Shown one piece after another: positions 1-12,685 of a stretch of 28,248 nt of DNA. This stretch comes from Ministeria vibrans ATCC 50519 (Eukaryota > Opisthokonta > Filasterea). The notes under the pieces are model-generated. The model was not told where the DNA came from, ran no database searches, and saw only the letters and a list, made by a program, of their open reading frames with translations. The stretch spans positions 8,042 through 36,289 of the forward strand of contig CALSCP010000734.1 in assembly GCA_943704425.1 (NCBI GenBank), written 5' to 3'. The position numbers were made by a program, and so were the translations under genes. The stretch's first letter is position 1, and every line of letters begins with the position of its first letter.

Positions 1-58
<58 letters not shown>
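1..58. repeat. (GA)n dinucleotide microsatellite at window edge
   Basis: An uninterrupted GA run of about 29 units begins at the first base, so its true length is unknown. It lies 28 bp before the first recognisable coding exon of the acyl-CoA dehydrogenase gene and is most likely inside an intron of that gene. On the transcribed strand it is purine-rich, opposite to the CT-rich tracts seen in most introns here. Confidence 0.95.
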
Positions 59-62
<4 letters not shown>

Positions 63-86
63 CGAGAACCCAAACACTCTACTTAG

Positions 87-825
87 GTTGGCAGCGAGCG
101 GTACATTGAGGCAGGGTTTCTGGCGAATAAGAACACGCCTGTGCTGCACACACACGACCGCTACGGCAATCGCATCGATCGCGTTGACTTCCATCCTGCC
201 TACCACGACTTGATGGCGCTGGGTATTCGCCACGGAGTGCACAACCTCGCGTGGCGGCACGAGACGTTGGCGGGAAATCATGTGGCACGCGCTGCAACGC
301 TGTACTTGCTCAGCCAGAGTGAGAGTGGTGTTGGCTGCCCCATGTCCATGACATACGCTGGATTACCTGTCTTACGCGAGCAACCGACAATTGCAGCCGA
401 GTGGGAGCCGCGTCTGCTCTCGACCGAGTATGACAAGCGCTACCTTCCGGCATCGGAGAAGAAGGGAGCCATCATCGGCATGGTACGTGACTCCTCTGAA
501 GCGTATTGGAAAGGGGGGGGGAGGGGAGAGGGCAGTGACACTTCCCTATTTCAGGCCATGACCGAGAAACAAGGTGGTTCTGACGTGCGCGCAAACACGA
601 CGCAAGCATCGGCGACAAACGAAGACGGCACGTACACGCTGCGGGGTCACAAGTGGTTCTGCTCTGCGCCCATGTCCGATGCGTTTCTCACCCTGGCACA
701 CACTCCACGCGGCCTCTCGTGCTTCTTTGTCCCACGCTTCCGCCCTGACGACTCACTCAACACAATGCGCATCATGCGTCTCAAAGGTGCCTCCCCCCCC
801 TTTTTTTCTTCTTCTTTTCTTTCTT

Positions 826-863
<38 letters not shown>

Positions 864-1969
864 TTTCTCTTTTCCTCTGACTGAATGGGATGTTTTGGTG
901 TCGTCTTTCTTTTTGCTCCCTTTAGACAAGCTGGGCAACCGGAGTAACGCAAGCAGTGAGATTGAATATGAGGATGCGTGGGCACAGCTGGTGGGGCCGG
1001 AGGGCAAGGGCGTGCGCACTATCATCCAGATGGTTCACCACACACGCCTGGACTGTCTCGTTGGCTGTGCGGCTCTTATGCGCTTCTCCACTGCACACGT
1101 GCGCGCGAGAGAGGGGAAGAATGACTGGTCTAATTTATTGTGTGTTTACACATAGGCGATCCATCATGGACAGGGGCGGCGTGCGTTTGGAGCGCGATTG
1201 AGCGAGCACAGTCTGATGCAAAATGTGCTCGCAGATCTGGCGGTGGAGAGCGAGGCGGCGGTGTGGCTCATGGGGCGCGTTGCAAGGTCCTTTGGACGCG
1301 CTGCCAGCGAGCACGAGCGCGCCTTCAGTCGCATTGCGACGCCCGTTGCCAAGTACTGGATTTGCAAGCGCACTCCGGGGGTTGTTGGTGAGGCGCTCGA
1401 GTGCCATGGCGGCGCAGGCTATGTCGAGGACTTCCCTCTCGCGTACGTGTGTGCTCTCGCCCTCTCTGTTTCTCATGCTCGCTCTCTTCTCTTAGGCGGG
1501 CGTATCGTGAGGCGCCTCTCAATGGCATTTGGGAGGGCAGTGGCAATGTCATGTGCCTTGATGTGTTGCGTGCTCTCAAGACGGACAGCGCGTGTGCTCC
1601 GGCACTCATCGCCGAACTTAATGTACGACAGTAATATTCATAGTTGATTCCCTCGTTTCAACCCGTGTGTTGTAGAAAGCCAGGGGAGCAGACAGCCGAC
1701 TGGACAACGTCATTGACAGTGTAGCGAGCACACTGAGTGGCGCGGAGCCGACGCGCGATTTACAGTACACTGCACGTTCGCTCGTCGAGCACATTGCCAT
1801 TGCGCTGCAGGGTGCCGAGCTGTGCGCCAATGCACCCGAAGAAGTCTCCCGCACCTGGCTGGCCACGCGCCTTGCTCCTCGTCTCGTCTCCACCGGTGTC
1901 TACGGCACCCAGCCCGGCGCTGTTGGCGATGATGTTGCCGTGATTGCTCGCGCTGCGGTGCACCAATGA
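87..1969 (+). CDS. AidB-like acyl-CoA dehydrogenase, 5' partial
   Basis: Predicted flavoprotein of the acyl-CoA dehydrogenase superfamily, closest in feel to the AidB branch; substrate cannot be read from sequence. Six visible exons: 87-482, 555-786, 926-1098, 1156-1442, 1496-1622, 1676-1969, giving 502 residues in one frame through five GT-AG introns. Family signatures are present: VLHTHDRYGNRID near the start (typical of AidB proteins), AMTEKQGGSDVRANTT (the FAD/substrate loop), GQGRRAFGARL, CHGGAGYVEDFPLA and REAPLNGIWEGSGNV (C-terminal flavin-binding stretches). The first visible exon follows an acceptor (acttag, 81-86), so the N-terminal exon or exons lie outside the window. Intron 2 carries a (GT)n run. 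A polyadenylation signal follows the stop by 2 bp. ACAD-type mitochondrial or peroxisomal dehydrogenases are the alternative, but the N-terminal motif favours AidB-like. Confidence 0.9.
829..862. repeat. (GT)n microsatellite in dehydrogenase intron 2
   Basis: About 17 GT units inside the 787-925 intron of the acyl-CoA dehydrogenase gene, between two pyrimidine-rich blocks. It creates spurious open frames of repeated Val-Cys on one strand and Thr-His on the other. Confidence 0.95.
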
Positions 1970-1971
1970 AC

Positions 1972-1977
1972 AATAAA
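1972..1977 (+). terminator. AATAAA polyadenylation signal, dehydrogenase gene
   Basis: A canonical AATAAA sits 2 bp after the TGA stop (1967-1969), implying a very short 3' UTR before the myosin light chain gene that starts about 110 bp downstream. Confidence 0.6.
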
Positions 1978-2080
1978 TGAACCAACTTGAACTTAATACC
2001 ACACACAAACGTGAAACAGTCAAAACTGAAAACTTAAAGTTAAAAGTTAAAACAGTTTTTTATTCAACGCAACATTAGCA

Positions 2081-3300
<1,220 letters not shown>

Positions 3301-3372
3301 ACAAACTAGCCACCACAAACACCCACCACCACTAGTCTTTCTTTAAATACACATAACTACTACATATCTCCT

Positions 3373-3919
3373 TCATTTTTGATTCGGATCCTCTTTGGGC
3401 GGAAACAAAGAGGCACCAAGTTTGCCTGGTCCCAAGTCGCTCATGTAGAGTCCCCCCATCATGGCGACGACAGTGAGAAACTGAGAGGCAATGCGCGCCC
3501 TCATCCAAAACTGCTGTGCCCACATATCGCGCTTGCCCATCGATCGAATTCCCATCGCCAAAATGCCCGTAGTCGTAATTAGCCCTACACAGCGGTTAAA
3601 AGAGAGTAAGCTCCGTAGAAAAGAATCGAGCAGGACGAATGACAAATGTTGCTCAAATCACACTTTCTCCTTCCTCTCCTCTGTCACTTTGTTTCTCTCT
3701 GCCTGCGTCCCTCTGGAGTGTACCTAGTGGAACCAGAGGATTCTCCTTGACAAGGCGCGTGAGCTTGCCGGGCACCGTGTCGCGAATGGGCGGGTACCAG
3801 TCGTCGTCCTCCTCCTCCATGAACAGCTCTTCTTTGTCACGAGCGTCCGCCTCCTCTTCACGTCTCTGTCGCGCGTCTCCCCCTCCAATTAGCTGCCGCA
3901 CCTTGTCGTCATTGGACAT
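3373..3919 (-). CDS. HIG1-domain mitochondrial inner membrane protein
   Basis: Small protein of the HIG1/Rcf family, which associates with cytochrome c oxidase and respiratory supercomplexes. Two exons on the minus strand, 3919-3724 and 3584-3373, splice in phase 1 to 135 residues. The HIG1 domain covers about residues 58-118: ENPLVPLG opens it, two hydrophobic helices (ITTTGILAMGI and FLTVVAMMGGLYM) form a hairpin, and QFWMRARIASQ between them fits the family's Q-x3-R-x-R-x3-Q motif exactly. The first 50 or so residues are an acidic, charged extension (EEEADARDKEELFMEEEDDD) that longer family members also tend to have but short HIGD1 proteins lack. It is divergent from the B55 gene, with 190 bp between start codons. 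The 139 bp intron contains the TCACTTTGTTTCTCTCT repeat motif in antisense orientation. No cleavable targeting peptide is evident. Confidence 0.88.
3684..3700 (+). repeat. Dispersed intronic motif, copy in HIG1 intron
   Basis: TCACTTTGTTTCTCTCT lies in the intron of the minus-strand HIG1 gene. It matches the pyrimidine motif found in introns of B55, the scaffold gene and the sterol oxidase gene, but is the only copy noted in antisense orientation to its host. Confidence 0.6.
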
Positions 3920-4109
3920 ATTGGTGCTAATGCTTGACAGACAAACAATACTATTGTCTATTTTAAAAGTGCCAAGTGGTGAAAGTTGACTACTCAGTTA
4001 ACAGTTTAATAAGTTTCTTTGCTGAACTGAGCGATCAGTTGACAAACGAACGATCAGCCGTCAGCTCCCAGCGTCCAGCGACCACTCTTTTCGCGCAAAT
4101 CAATTCAAG
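3920..4109. promoter_or_regulatory. Bidirectional promoter region, HIG1 / B55
   Basis: 190 bp separates the two divergent start codons. It contains two close copies of GATCAG (around 4031 and 4052) and no clear TATA box. The regulatory role is inferred from gene orientation alone. Confidence 0.4.
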
Positions 4110-6748
4110 ATGACTGCAGAGACCGACTGGTCTTTCCTTCAGGCGTTTGGCGACAAAACGAGCGTCGAAGAAGTTTCTGATGGTAAAATCGAAGTTTCCC
4201 GCTTGTTCGCACTCGCCCGCTTGCTCGCGGCCCCGCCGTCCCACTCATCATGCTCGACACGTGTTTCTTGACGTGAAATCGTACACTGGGCCACGCGTGG
4301 TGCGCTGGAAAGCAGACGTTAAGCGACAGAATGAAAAAACCCCCTAACTCGCCGTACACGTCCGTACGCTACACGTTTGCGCTCTGAATTGCGCACACCC
4401 CCCTCGAATACCCGTCGTGCGCCTCGCTTCCGTCCCTGAATCAACGTGAAGCAAGTTCCGACATGCCCAAAATCTCGTTTTTTTCTGTTTTCCGCCTTCG
4501 CCTTGCCGCCCTCCACCCGCCTCAGGCGCCTCCTCGGGTGTTTCGCCTTTGCGCAACCCGCCCAAACGCATGTGCGTCGCTGCCCCGTCCCCCCCGCAGC
4601 CCGCGGCATCGCCCCCCGCTGCGCACAGTCTCCTGACGTGTTTCAAAAAAAAATTAAAAAAGTGGAGAGAGCACACACTAACCAACTGCCTTGTCTTGTT
4701 TCCTTGGCCCGCGTGCGTCCGCCGTGTCCAGCCGACGTCATTTCCACTGTAGAGTTTTCCCCCGACGGCGAGTTTCTCGCCAGTGGCGACAAAGGCGGTC
4801 GGATTGTGCTCTTCCAGCGCGACGAGGCCGTACGCCGCTCCCTTTCCCCTCACCCCGCCCCACCACCCACCCTCCCTTTCTTTCCTTGTCGATCTGCCTC
4901 CTACCTTTCTGACTTCTCTTTGTATTTTGCTTGTTTCCGTTTTTTTTTTTTTTTCTTCCAACAGACCAACGAATTTCACTTTTACACCGAATTCCAAAGC
5001 CACGAGTCTGAATTCGACTACCTCAAGTCGTTGGAGATTGAAGAGAAGATCAACAAAATCAAGTGGGTACCGCAGCACAACATGACGCGCTCCCTGCTCT
5101 CCACAAACGGTATGTCTTGTTGTTTCATTTTCTCTCTCTCTCTCTTTTCTCACTCGGTTTGTTTTGTTTTTTTTTTTTGTTTTTTTTTGGTGCTTTGCAC
5201 TACAGACAAAACGATCAAGTTGTGGAAGGTGTACGAAAAGGACATTCGACAGGTGACGGACACGAACCTAGAGCGAACGCGCGACCCGTCGTCCGTCACT
5301 TCCATCCGGATCCCCAAACTGCGTGTCATGGAGACGGCCGTGGCTGCCGTGCAGAAGCATGTGTATGCCAACGCACACGCTTATCACATCAACTCCGTGT
5401 CCATCAATTCCGATGGCGAGACGTTCATCTCTGGTACTTAAAAAAAAGGAAGGGACGAAAAAAGAAAGAAGACTCTAACCCTGATCTTTTTTTTTTTTTT
5501 TTGTTGACTCTTTTTAGCTGATGATTTGCGAATCAATCTGTGGAATCTGAATATTACGGACCAGAGTTTCAACATTGTAGACATCAAGCCGTCGAACATG
5601 GAGGAACTGACGGAAGTCATCACGGCCGCCGAGTTTCACCCACGAAGTTGCAATATTCTCATGTACAGTAGCAGCAAGGGCACCATTAAACTGTGCGATC
5701 AGCGCCAGGCTGCGCTCTGTGATCAGCACGCAAAAGGTGCGGAGAAACAGGAAGAAAAGCGCAGTGTTTATCACAAACAAATTAATTATTATTCCTACTA
5801 TTATTACATTTCTATCCGCTCGTATTTTCTTGATTTGCATTGTTACACTTGTCTATTTCTATTTTATTTTCTCACCTTATGTTCTGTCTTGCTCTTTAGC
5901 GTTTGAAGAGGAAGAGGACACGGCGAACAAGTCGTTCTTCTCGGAAATCATCTCTTCCATCTCGGACGTGCGCTTCAGCAATAGTGGGCGCTACATCATG
6001 TCGCGCGACTACCTCACCATCAAGATTTGGGACATCAACATGGAGAACAAGCCGGTGCAGACCTTCCAGATCCATGAACATCTCCGCAACAAACTCTGTG
6101 ATCTCTACGAAAACGACTGCATCTTTGACAAGTTTGAGTGCTGTTGGAGCGGCAATGATGAGTAAGAGATACCCAACCCTATCTTACTCTCCAGTATCTA
6201 ATAACATTATTTTCCTTCTCGTGTTGTTCTTTCTTCCCCCTCTATCACTTGACTTTGTCTCTTCCAATCACTTTGTTTCTTCCTCCCTCTATTACTTTTT
6301 TCTCCCTCCTTCTCTTTCTCCTCAAGGCAACTCGTCACCGGCTCCTACCACAACTTCTTCCACATTTTTGATCGCAACGGGACTGACAATTGTGCCCTGG
6401 AGGCGACCAAAACAGCCAAGAAACAGTCCTCGCGTGGAATGCTTTCGCCCAAGAAGCTCATTGGTCGAAAGAACAAAAAGGTACGCCCGTAATCATTTTT
6501 CAAACACTTTTCTTATCCTCTCTTGCTTTCATTTCTTATTTTTCTCTCTCTCTCTTTTTCTTTCTATCTACCCCTTTTATATCTCTCTGTCTCTCTCTGT
6601 GTGTTAGGCGGAGGAAATCAATGTTGACAACATCGACTTTGCGCGCAAGTGTCTGCATCTCACGTGGCACCCACAGCAGAAGCTCGTGGCTGTCGCCGCC
6701 ACCAACAACCTCTTCATCTACCACAAGCCCGGATTTCCCGTCAAGTAG
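4110..6748 (+). CDS. PPP2R2: PP2A regulatory subunit B55 (PR55/B family)
   Basis: Substrate-recruiting B subunit of the PP2A trimer, a seven-bladed WD40 propeller. Eight exons: 4110-4182, 4732-4829, 4965-5109, 5206-5433, 5518-5736, 5900-6161, 6327-6480, 6608-6748; all phases close and the product is 439 residues, against about 447 in animals. Near-invariant family segments are easy to see: [86 protein letters not shown] and the C-terminal [20 protein letters not shown]. The start is the first in-frame ATG, giving [15 protein letters not shown]. Intron 1 is long (549 bp) and C-rich; the others have heavy T tracts. It ends 229 bp from the convergent SAPS gene. Confidence 0.96.
6236..6300 (+). 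repeat. Dispersed pyrimidine motif in B55 intron 6
   Basis: This stretch of the 6162-6326 intron holds CTCTATCACTTGACTTTG, AATCACTTTGTTTCTTCC and CTCTATTACTTTT in succession, that is, diverged copies of one unit. The same core occurs in introns of other genes in the window. Confidence 0.65.
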
Positions 6749-6977
6749 TCGTCCGTCCCTCGTCTCATTCTCCTCGGTCGCTCTTTAATTGTTTCACTCA
6801 CTATTTTCCTCGTCCTTCTTACTTCTCCCCATTGTCCCCCCCTCCCCCCATTTCTTACTCCCCGTCCTCCCCAGAAAATCACAAAAAAAAGAAACTAAAA
6901 ATGAAGTCTGTACTATACCACAATGGAACGAGAACAAGCCAACAAAGAGAAATCTGTGTGTGCGTATGTGCATCACA
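6749..6977. other. Convergent 3' intergenic region, B55 / SAPS
   Basis: 229 bp between two stop codons. The first part is CT-rich on the plus strand and then an A-rich stretch follows (6890-6900). I see no AATAAA in a convincing position for either gene and no further coding signal. Confidence 0.6.
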
Positions 6978-8161
6978 TCAAGCGTCATTGTTGTCGTCGT
7001 CGTCGTTGTCGTCGTCGTCGTTGTCGTTGCCGTTGCTTGCATCTCCTCCCTTCTTCTTGCGGTTCTTCTTGCGCTTCTTCTTCTTGCGGTTGGTCACGCC
7101 TTCTCCGGTACATGGCCCGCCCTCAACAGACTCCTCTTCTGCCTTTGTTTCGGCTGCCATCAATTCGCCCAACACTTCTTCTTTGCTGAGTGGTCGCTTG
7201 CCCACACCGAGACACTGAGCAACTACAGAAAAAAAAAAGAAAAAAAAAATTAAGAGTGAGAGAGAGAGGGAAGCAGGAAGACAAGTAGAGTAGTTTTGAG
7301 TACAATGAGAATGGACGCCGACGGGATCGTCGACGTCGGTCTCGTCGGTAACCACAATGGGCAAAACTGCGTCTCCAGGCCCCACATGAACTGTCGCTGG
7401 CTTGGCGTCGAGTGTCCCGCGCAATTTGCTTCGGTCATATGCCATGGTGCGCATTGTCTCGTCCCGCAAACGCGGCTCAAAGTCGCTCCAGCCCTGGGTG
7501 CGCTCCAGTACGCCCCGTACGTACCCGTCCGCCGGCTCCTGCTCGGCACTCAGTCGCAGAACGTTGCACATGAGCAAGATGAATCCGCGCCCGCCTATTG
7601 AAGTGAGGCAAAAAAAAAATTACATGCGTCGTTGTGCTTGCGTTCCTTTACTTGAGGGTTCTGCGTCAGTGTAAGCGGAAATCATGCGGGAGACAAGCTT
7701 GGACTTGCTGAGGAGTGGGCGCAGTGTGGGTAGATGGCCTGCGCGCAAAGCAAAGCGGAATATCCGGTAGAACTGTGCTTGGTAAAGGTTGTTGTGGCTA
7801 AATGCGAAACAAACAAACGGACAAACAAAAAAGGGGAACAGAGATGAGCGTGTAAATACATGATGTGAGCATGAATGAGCGGACCGATAGTCAATGAAAA
7901 GCGATGAAAGCATCTTCCAGATGCTCTGAGGCAAGGCATCAAGCAACTGTGTGGCCTGTGCGCTCGTGAGGGCACGCTCGATGAAGCGTGTCAAAGAACT
8001 CACCAGACACACCAAAGCCATGCGCAAAGTGGAGAACGACGGCACAGAGTAAGCACTCAGTTTGATCCTACGAGATGACAGAGAAAAAACACCAAGTGAG
8101 AGAGTGAGTGTGTCGGTATGCAAGTTTTTGTAGTGTGTGCTTGGTTGTCTAATGGTGGGGG

Positions 8162-8197
<36 letters not shown>

Positions 8198-9788
8198 TGA
8201 GTCGCGTTTCAGCGCGAGTGATACCCACGTACGTTTCCATTCGTGAAGGGGCAAATGTATTGAGTCGGCGACACAGTTCGGGCATTTCCTGCAAAAGCAC
8301 ATCAAAGAGACGAGCGTGTCCAAGTGCAGAGATGGGCGGAAGTTCAGGACGAGGTGGGGGGAGCCGGTTGGTGCCTGCGGGGGCAGTCTGAACGCCACTT
8401 GGAGCAGGACCACAGCTACGAAAGAAAGGATGAGAAAACAATGCCAACAATAAGACGGACGTGATACCTTGCGTCCAGGACCAAGGCAATGGCCTCGAGA
8501 GCCGTCACCTGCTGCTCGTGTGCGCCGGCGGGCGTGTCCGTTGCCACGGCGTGCATTAGCTCACCCAGCCAGCGCAGTGCCTCATCTCCCTCTGCAACTC
8601 CCTCCAAAATTCCATCTGTGCCTTCCACCTCAAGATGAAATATGCTCCACAGGTCGTAACTTTCCACGATGCGCTGCAGAGCGTCAAACAGGGCACGACT
8701 CACATTCTCATCTACAAAAAAAAAAAACGCTTTCAGTGAGGTGAACAACATCAAAGCACTTTGTACATTCCGGCTTGAGAATAGCATAGGCAATGCGACG
8801 GATGACATTTTGGTCGGCAAAGGTGAAACACTCGACGAGCCAACGCTGTCGCTTGCGACCACACGCACAGCCAAGGACGTCTACGAGCGCCTGCATGACG
8901 GGCGCCTCGTGTAGGAAGTGTGTCATGCGCGACAGTGTTCGTCGTTTCTGCGCCAAAAGCGCCTTGGCCGTCTCCTCGCCAAAGTGTTTCAAGAGATGGC
9001 TCAAAAGTGCCTGGAAATGCGCAAAGGATCCGTGGGCGTCCGAGTCGAAGACGGAAAAGAGTTCGCCCACAATAGCGCCGATGTGTACGTCAATGAGCTC
9101 ACCCGAAGTCGCAGCATTCTGCGTCAACACCCGAATCACCTGGTAGGATCTTCTCATGGCGGCGCTCGGCACGGAGCCGTGATCGCGCACGACGCTCGTC
9201 GCGAGTGTTTTGTCATGCTCGTCAGGACCAGTCGCTGTGCCACAACTTCGACTCACATACCGTATCAGGGCACGACACTCGCCCTCCTTCTTTATAAGCG
9301 TCTCCAGCAACGTTCGACGCAGTACAGGGTGTGGTGAGTCCAAGAGTGCATTGAGTTGGCTGAAAAGAGGAAACGTTATAATATTATTCATAAAACGCGC
9401 GTTTGTGTTTCTGCGTACCTTCGCGTCCGCTCCGCATCCTCCAAGGGGATTCCAGTAAAGACAGCTTGTTCGTTGTCCACAGCGTCGGCCGCCACAACAT
9501 CCGCACTGAGCGGAGAGGTCCGAAAAAGAAGACAAAACGAACCGATCATCAGTGAGCCACGAATGCGGCGCCGCGTTCGCTGCGGTGCGCCAGTGGGTGC
9601 TAGAGCATGCGTCAACCACTCCGATTACCTTGTGGCTCCGGCCGCTGCGTCGCTGGCATCGTCAGTAAGGCTCCAGGTCTTATACTACAAGCAGACTTGT
9701 CAGTTGCGTTGAGAGTCTCAAAGCAAATTCGTACATGCGACGATCCAGCATCACCAGCCAGCCACGGGGCTTCTTCTTCGTCACTCAT
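6978..9788 (-). CDS. PPP6R: SAPS-domain protein, PP6 regulatory subunit
   Basis: Homologue of the yeast SIT4-associated proteins and animal PPP6R1-3, which bind and direct the PP6 catalytic subunit. Ten minus-strand exons: 9788-9735, 9684-9629, 9505-9419, 9359-8767, 8711-8468, 8415-8233, 8067-7885, 7797-7652, 7594-7304, 7222-6978. All phases close, giving 693 residues. Helical-repeat landmarks match the family in order: LLETLIKKEGECRALIRYV, then RRSYQVIRVLTQN, IGAIVGELFSVFD, VMQALVDVLGC, DLWSIFHLEV, SIWKMLSSLFIDYRHNNLYQ, LVSRMISAYTDAE and GRGFILLMCNVLR. Sequence is well diverged from animal SAPS. The C-terminus is unusual: a Lys/Arg cluster (about 14 of 16 residues basic) followed by an Asp/Asn tail encoded by a GTC/GTT triplet run at 6985-7030. 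The start gives MSDEEEAPWLAGD; an acidic N-terminus of about 65 residues precedes the domain. Confidence 0.85.
8164..8196. repeat. (TG)n microsatellite in SAPS intron
   Basis: About 16 TG units within the 8068-8232 intron of the SAPS gene, seen as (CA)n on the transcript. It explains repeated Thr-His open frames on the minus strand here. Confidence 0.95.
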
Positions 9789-9908
9789 GATCTCAACTCA
9801 AAGCGGCTGCAGAGGAAAGCAATAAATTTGTTTTGTAAATTGTAACTTTTGATTTTTCTTCTTATTCAATATTAAAAATAATATTATTTTTATTAGGGTC
9901 TAAGGAAA

Positions 9909-9942
<34 letters not shown>

Positions 9943-10072
9943 TTGATAATAAAAAATAAAAATTATTTTATTATTATTATTAAAAGTTTGAAGCAGAACG
10001 TCATTAATTTCATCGTTCATTTTTCGTTTTCTCTCTCCCTCCTCTCTCTCTCTCTCTCAGACACAACAATTC
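9789..10072. other. AT-rich intergenic region with (AAT)n repeats
   Basis: 284 bp between the SAPS start and the MIC60 stop, both on the minus strand. It holds an (ATT/AAT) run around 9911-9941 and an inverted TTATTATTATTATT tract around 9966-9981, which together could fold back. It must contain the SAPS promoter and the MIC60 3' end; several TTTATT hexamers give AATAAA on the minus strand. A CT-rich stretch (10030-10060) adjoins the MIC60 stop. Confidence 0.6.
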
Positions 10073-11103
10073 TCACGTAGCTGCGTTGACACCGGCAACA
10101 CAGACACGTGCCATGACAACTTGGAGCGCCTGGCGGGCCGTTAAAGCGTCGCGCGCCTCGGCAAGCCAATCTTGTGCAATGCGTCGCGGATATCCCGTGA
10201 GCTGGTTGAGCTGGCGCGTGGCTCCATCGAGATCATCCTGCGCAAGACAGTAACGAGTGCGTGCAAGCACAGCATCAACCGAATCGCCCTCAGTCCAACC
10301 CTGTGGCGCAAAGGTCATGGCGGCGGCAAAGACGGAGACAGCGTGGGCCCACACACCGCCCTCGTCGGGCACAAAGGCGGCACGGCGTGCCTGGTGCGCA
10401 ACCGTCTCGAAACGACGCGTCAGTGCCGCCATGGTTGACACACCACGGTGCATGGCACGGTCGGGAACGGAGCGCAAACACACATCGAGCAAGGGATCGC
10501 CTCCAGCAGCCACAAGTGCCGCATCGACAGCCGGCTGCATGGGGCGTCCCTCGGCGAGAGCTGACTCCATCTCGAGCGATGCCAACCACAGGCGCTGGGC
10601 AAACACTTGCTGCTCATGAGCCTGTCGGTGGTCAAATAGAACCGTCTCAACGGCCTTGACGCGCGCAAAAAGACTCTCGAGCACATGCATACGGTTAACC
10701 CGCTCGCCGTGCAGTCGGCGCAGCAGCTCGACCTGGTAGTGCTGGCGCGACAGCTCTGACGCTGCCTCCACCTCGCGCGCACTTTGCTCGCGCCACGACC
10801 GCTCCTGGTGCTCCAACTGCGTCTGCAGCTGTTCCGCATTGCGCTGTCTCTCCACCTCGGCGTGCTCGTCGGCATCGTGCTCCACCGTGCGACGGATTCG
10901 CGCGGCCGTCACGCGGATCTGCTCCTGCATCTCTCGTCGGACCACATCCAACGCACTCTGCACCAGCTCCTCATCGTACTCGCGCGCACTCCGCAGCTCA
11001 TCCTCAATCTTCACGAGATGCCGCTGCGTCTTCACCAACAAAGATCGGTCCTCCACACTGCTCTCGTTCTCCTCGCACATCTAAAAAAAAAAAAAAAAAA
11101 AAA

Positions 11104-11141
<38 letters not shown>

Positions 11142-12651
11142 AACCAACCAACAAGAATTAGAAAGAATAGATTACAAGAGCAACACGAGTTGATTTTGAA
11201 CAGACTGAGAGGGAATTGATGAATCCTGTACCTCAGTGGCAATCTCTTGAAGAACAATAATCTGCTCACGAAGTTCGTCGGCAAGGGCGCGCATTTGCTC
11301 GGCGTTGGCCGTGCGCATCTGCTCTGCATCTCGCTTGAGCATGCGCAGTCGGTCCCGCACGAGTATGTACGCAGCGCGCTCCACCGCATCGGCGCTCACG
11401 GGTGCCTCGGATGCCTCATCCACAACAGCATTCTCTTGTACGGGCTCGACAGGTGCTTGCTCCGGATCGATAGGAGCCGTTGCAGGCTCGCTGGGTGCGG
11501 GGACAGGCTCGATGTCGTGTGTCACGGTGGGCTCGGGGGTCGTGGCGGGAGCAACTTCGACGGGATATGCAAGGTTCGCTTGCTCCTCGCGTTGCACCGA
11601 CGCAACTTCGTCGACAATTTCAGTTGCACTCGCGGCCACACTTGGTGACGGTATCTCTGTGGCGACTGCAGAAAGTTCCGGTACTTGTGCGCTCTCAGTC
11701 GGCGAGACATCGGCTGTCACATCGGCTGTCACATCGGCTGTCACATCGGCTCCATGCGATGCTCCTGCAACCACCGCTGATGCTGTGGCTGCAATATCTG
11801 TCGACACTTCAGCAACAGCCGCCAATGACTCGGACGGGGTCTGAGTCACGGCAACAGCAGCAGCAGCAACACCAACAGCAGAGTCAGCGTCCTCAATGTC
11901 CGTCTTCTTCTTCTTCTTTCGTCTTCGCTTCTTTCCAGTCGTCTCCGTCGTCGCGCCCGTCTCCTGCTCCGCCTTGATAGTCTGCGACTCGGTGACGGCG
12001 GCACTCTCGCCCGAAGCAACATTCGACTCGGACGCAGGTACCTCTGGCGTGGTCTCGTCCACAGACTGGGTATCGAGTTGGTTCGGGTCGGTTGTTGATT
12101 CTGTAGCTGTAGTTGATGTCGTCGAGGGCGTCTCAGCGACAGCCTCTGGCGTAGCTGATGCTTCTTCTTCTCGCCCTGCTACTACCGCTCCTACTTCTTC
12201 TTCTCCTGCCAAGGCTACCGCCTGATTGTCTTTTGAGGGAGGTGCAGCGGTGACAGATTCGCTGGCGGCCACGGGCGCTTCGGCAACGGGCGCGGTAGAG
12301 AGGGACTCATCCAGCGGGGCCATGGGCGACTCGATGGGCTTGGGTCTCTCGTAGACGATCGGCGCCAGTACAGGGGGAGCAGGCGGAGCGTGCATGGCAA
12401 CCTCTCGGGGGAAGACGGTGTCGAGGAGGGGCTTGGCCAGGGGAAGGTACTCTTCGGAGACTTCACGGATGGCCTCGTTCTGAGACGAGCCTGCAATTGC
12501 ACCGGCGTAGAGCAGCGACGAGACGGCGACTGCGCGAAACAGCACCTTGCCAGCGCCTCCACCAGACGATCCTCCTCCCGATTTGCCCGCCTCGGGTGCC
12601 TTGGGTGTCACCATTTCGCGGAATTTGCTGAAACAAAAGATGTCAAATGTC

Positions 12652-12685
<34 letters not shown>

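Noticed and set aside
4344-5153. 269-residue minus-strand open frame across the B55 gene's first introns and exons
   Set aside because: It runs antisense through well-supported B55 exons and C-rich introns, has no recognisable domain, and its frame is explained by composition.
9150-9260. Possible in-frame 111-bp exitron in SAPS exon 4, with a strong donor (GTATGTGAGT) at 9260
   Set aside because: The best acceptor (GAGAAG at 9150) has no pyrimidine tract, unlike every other intron here, and the retained version gives spacing closer to other SAPS proteins.
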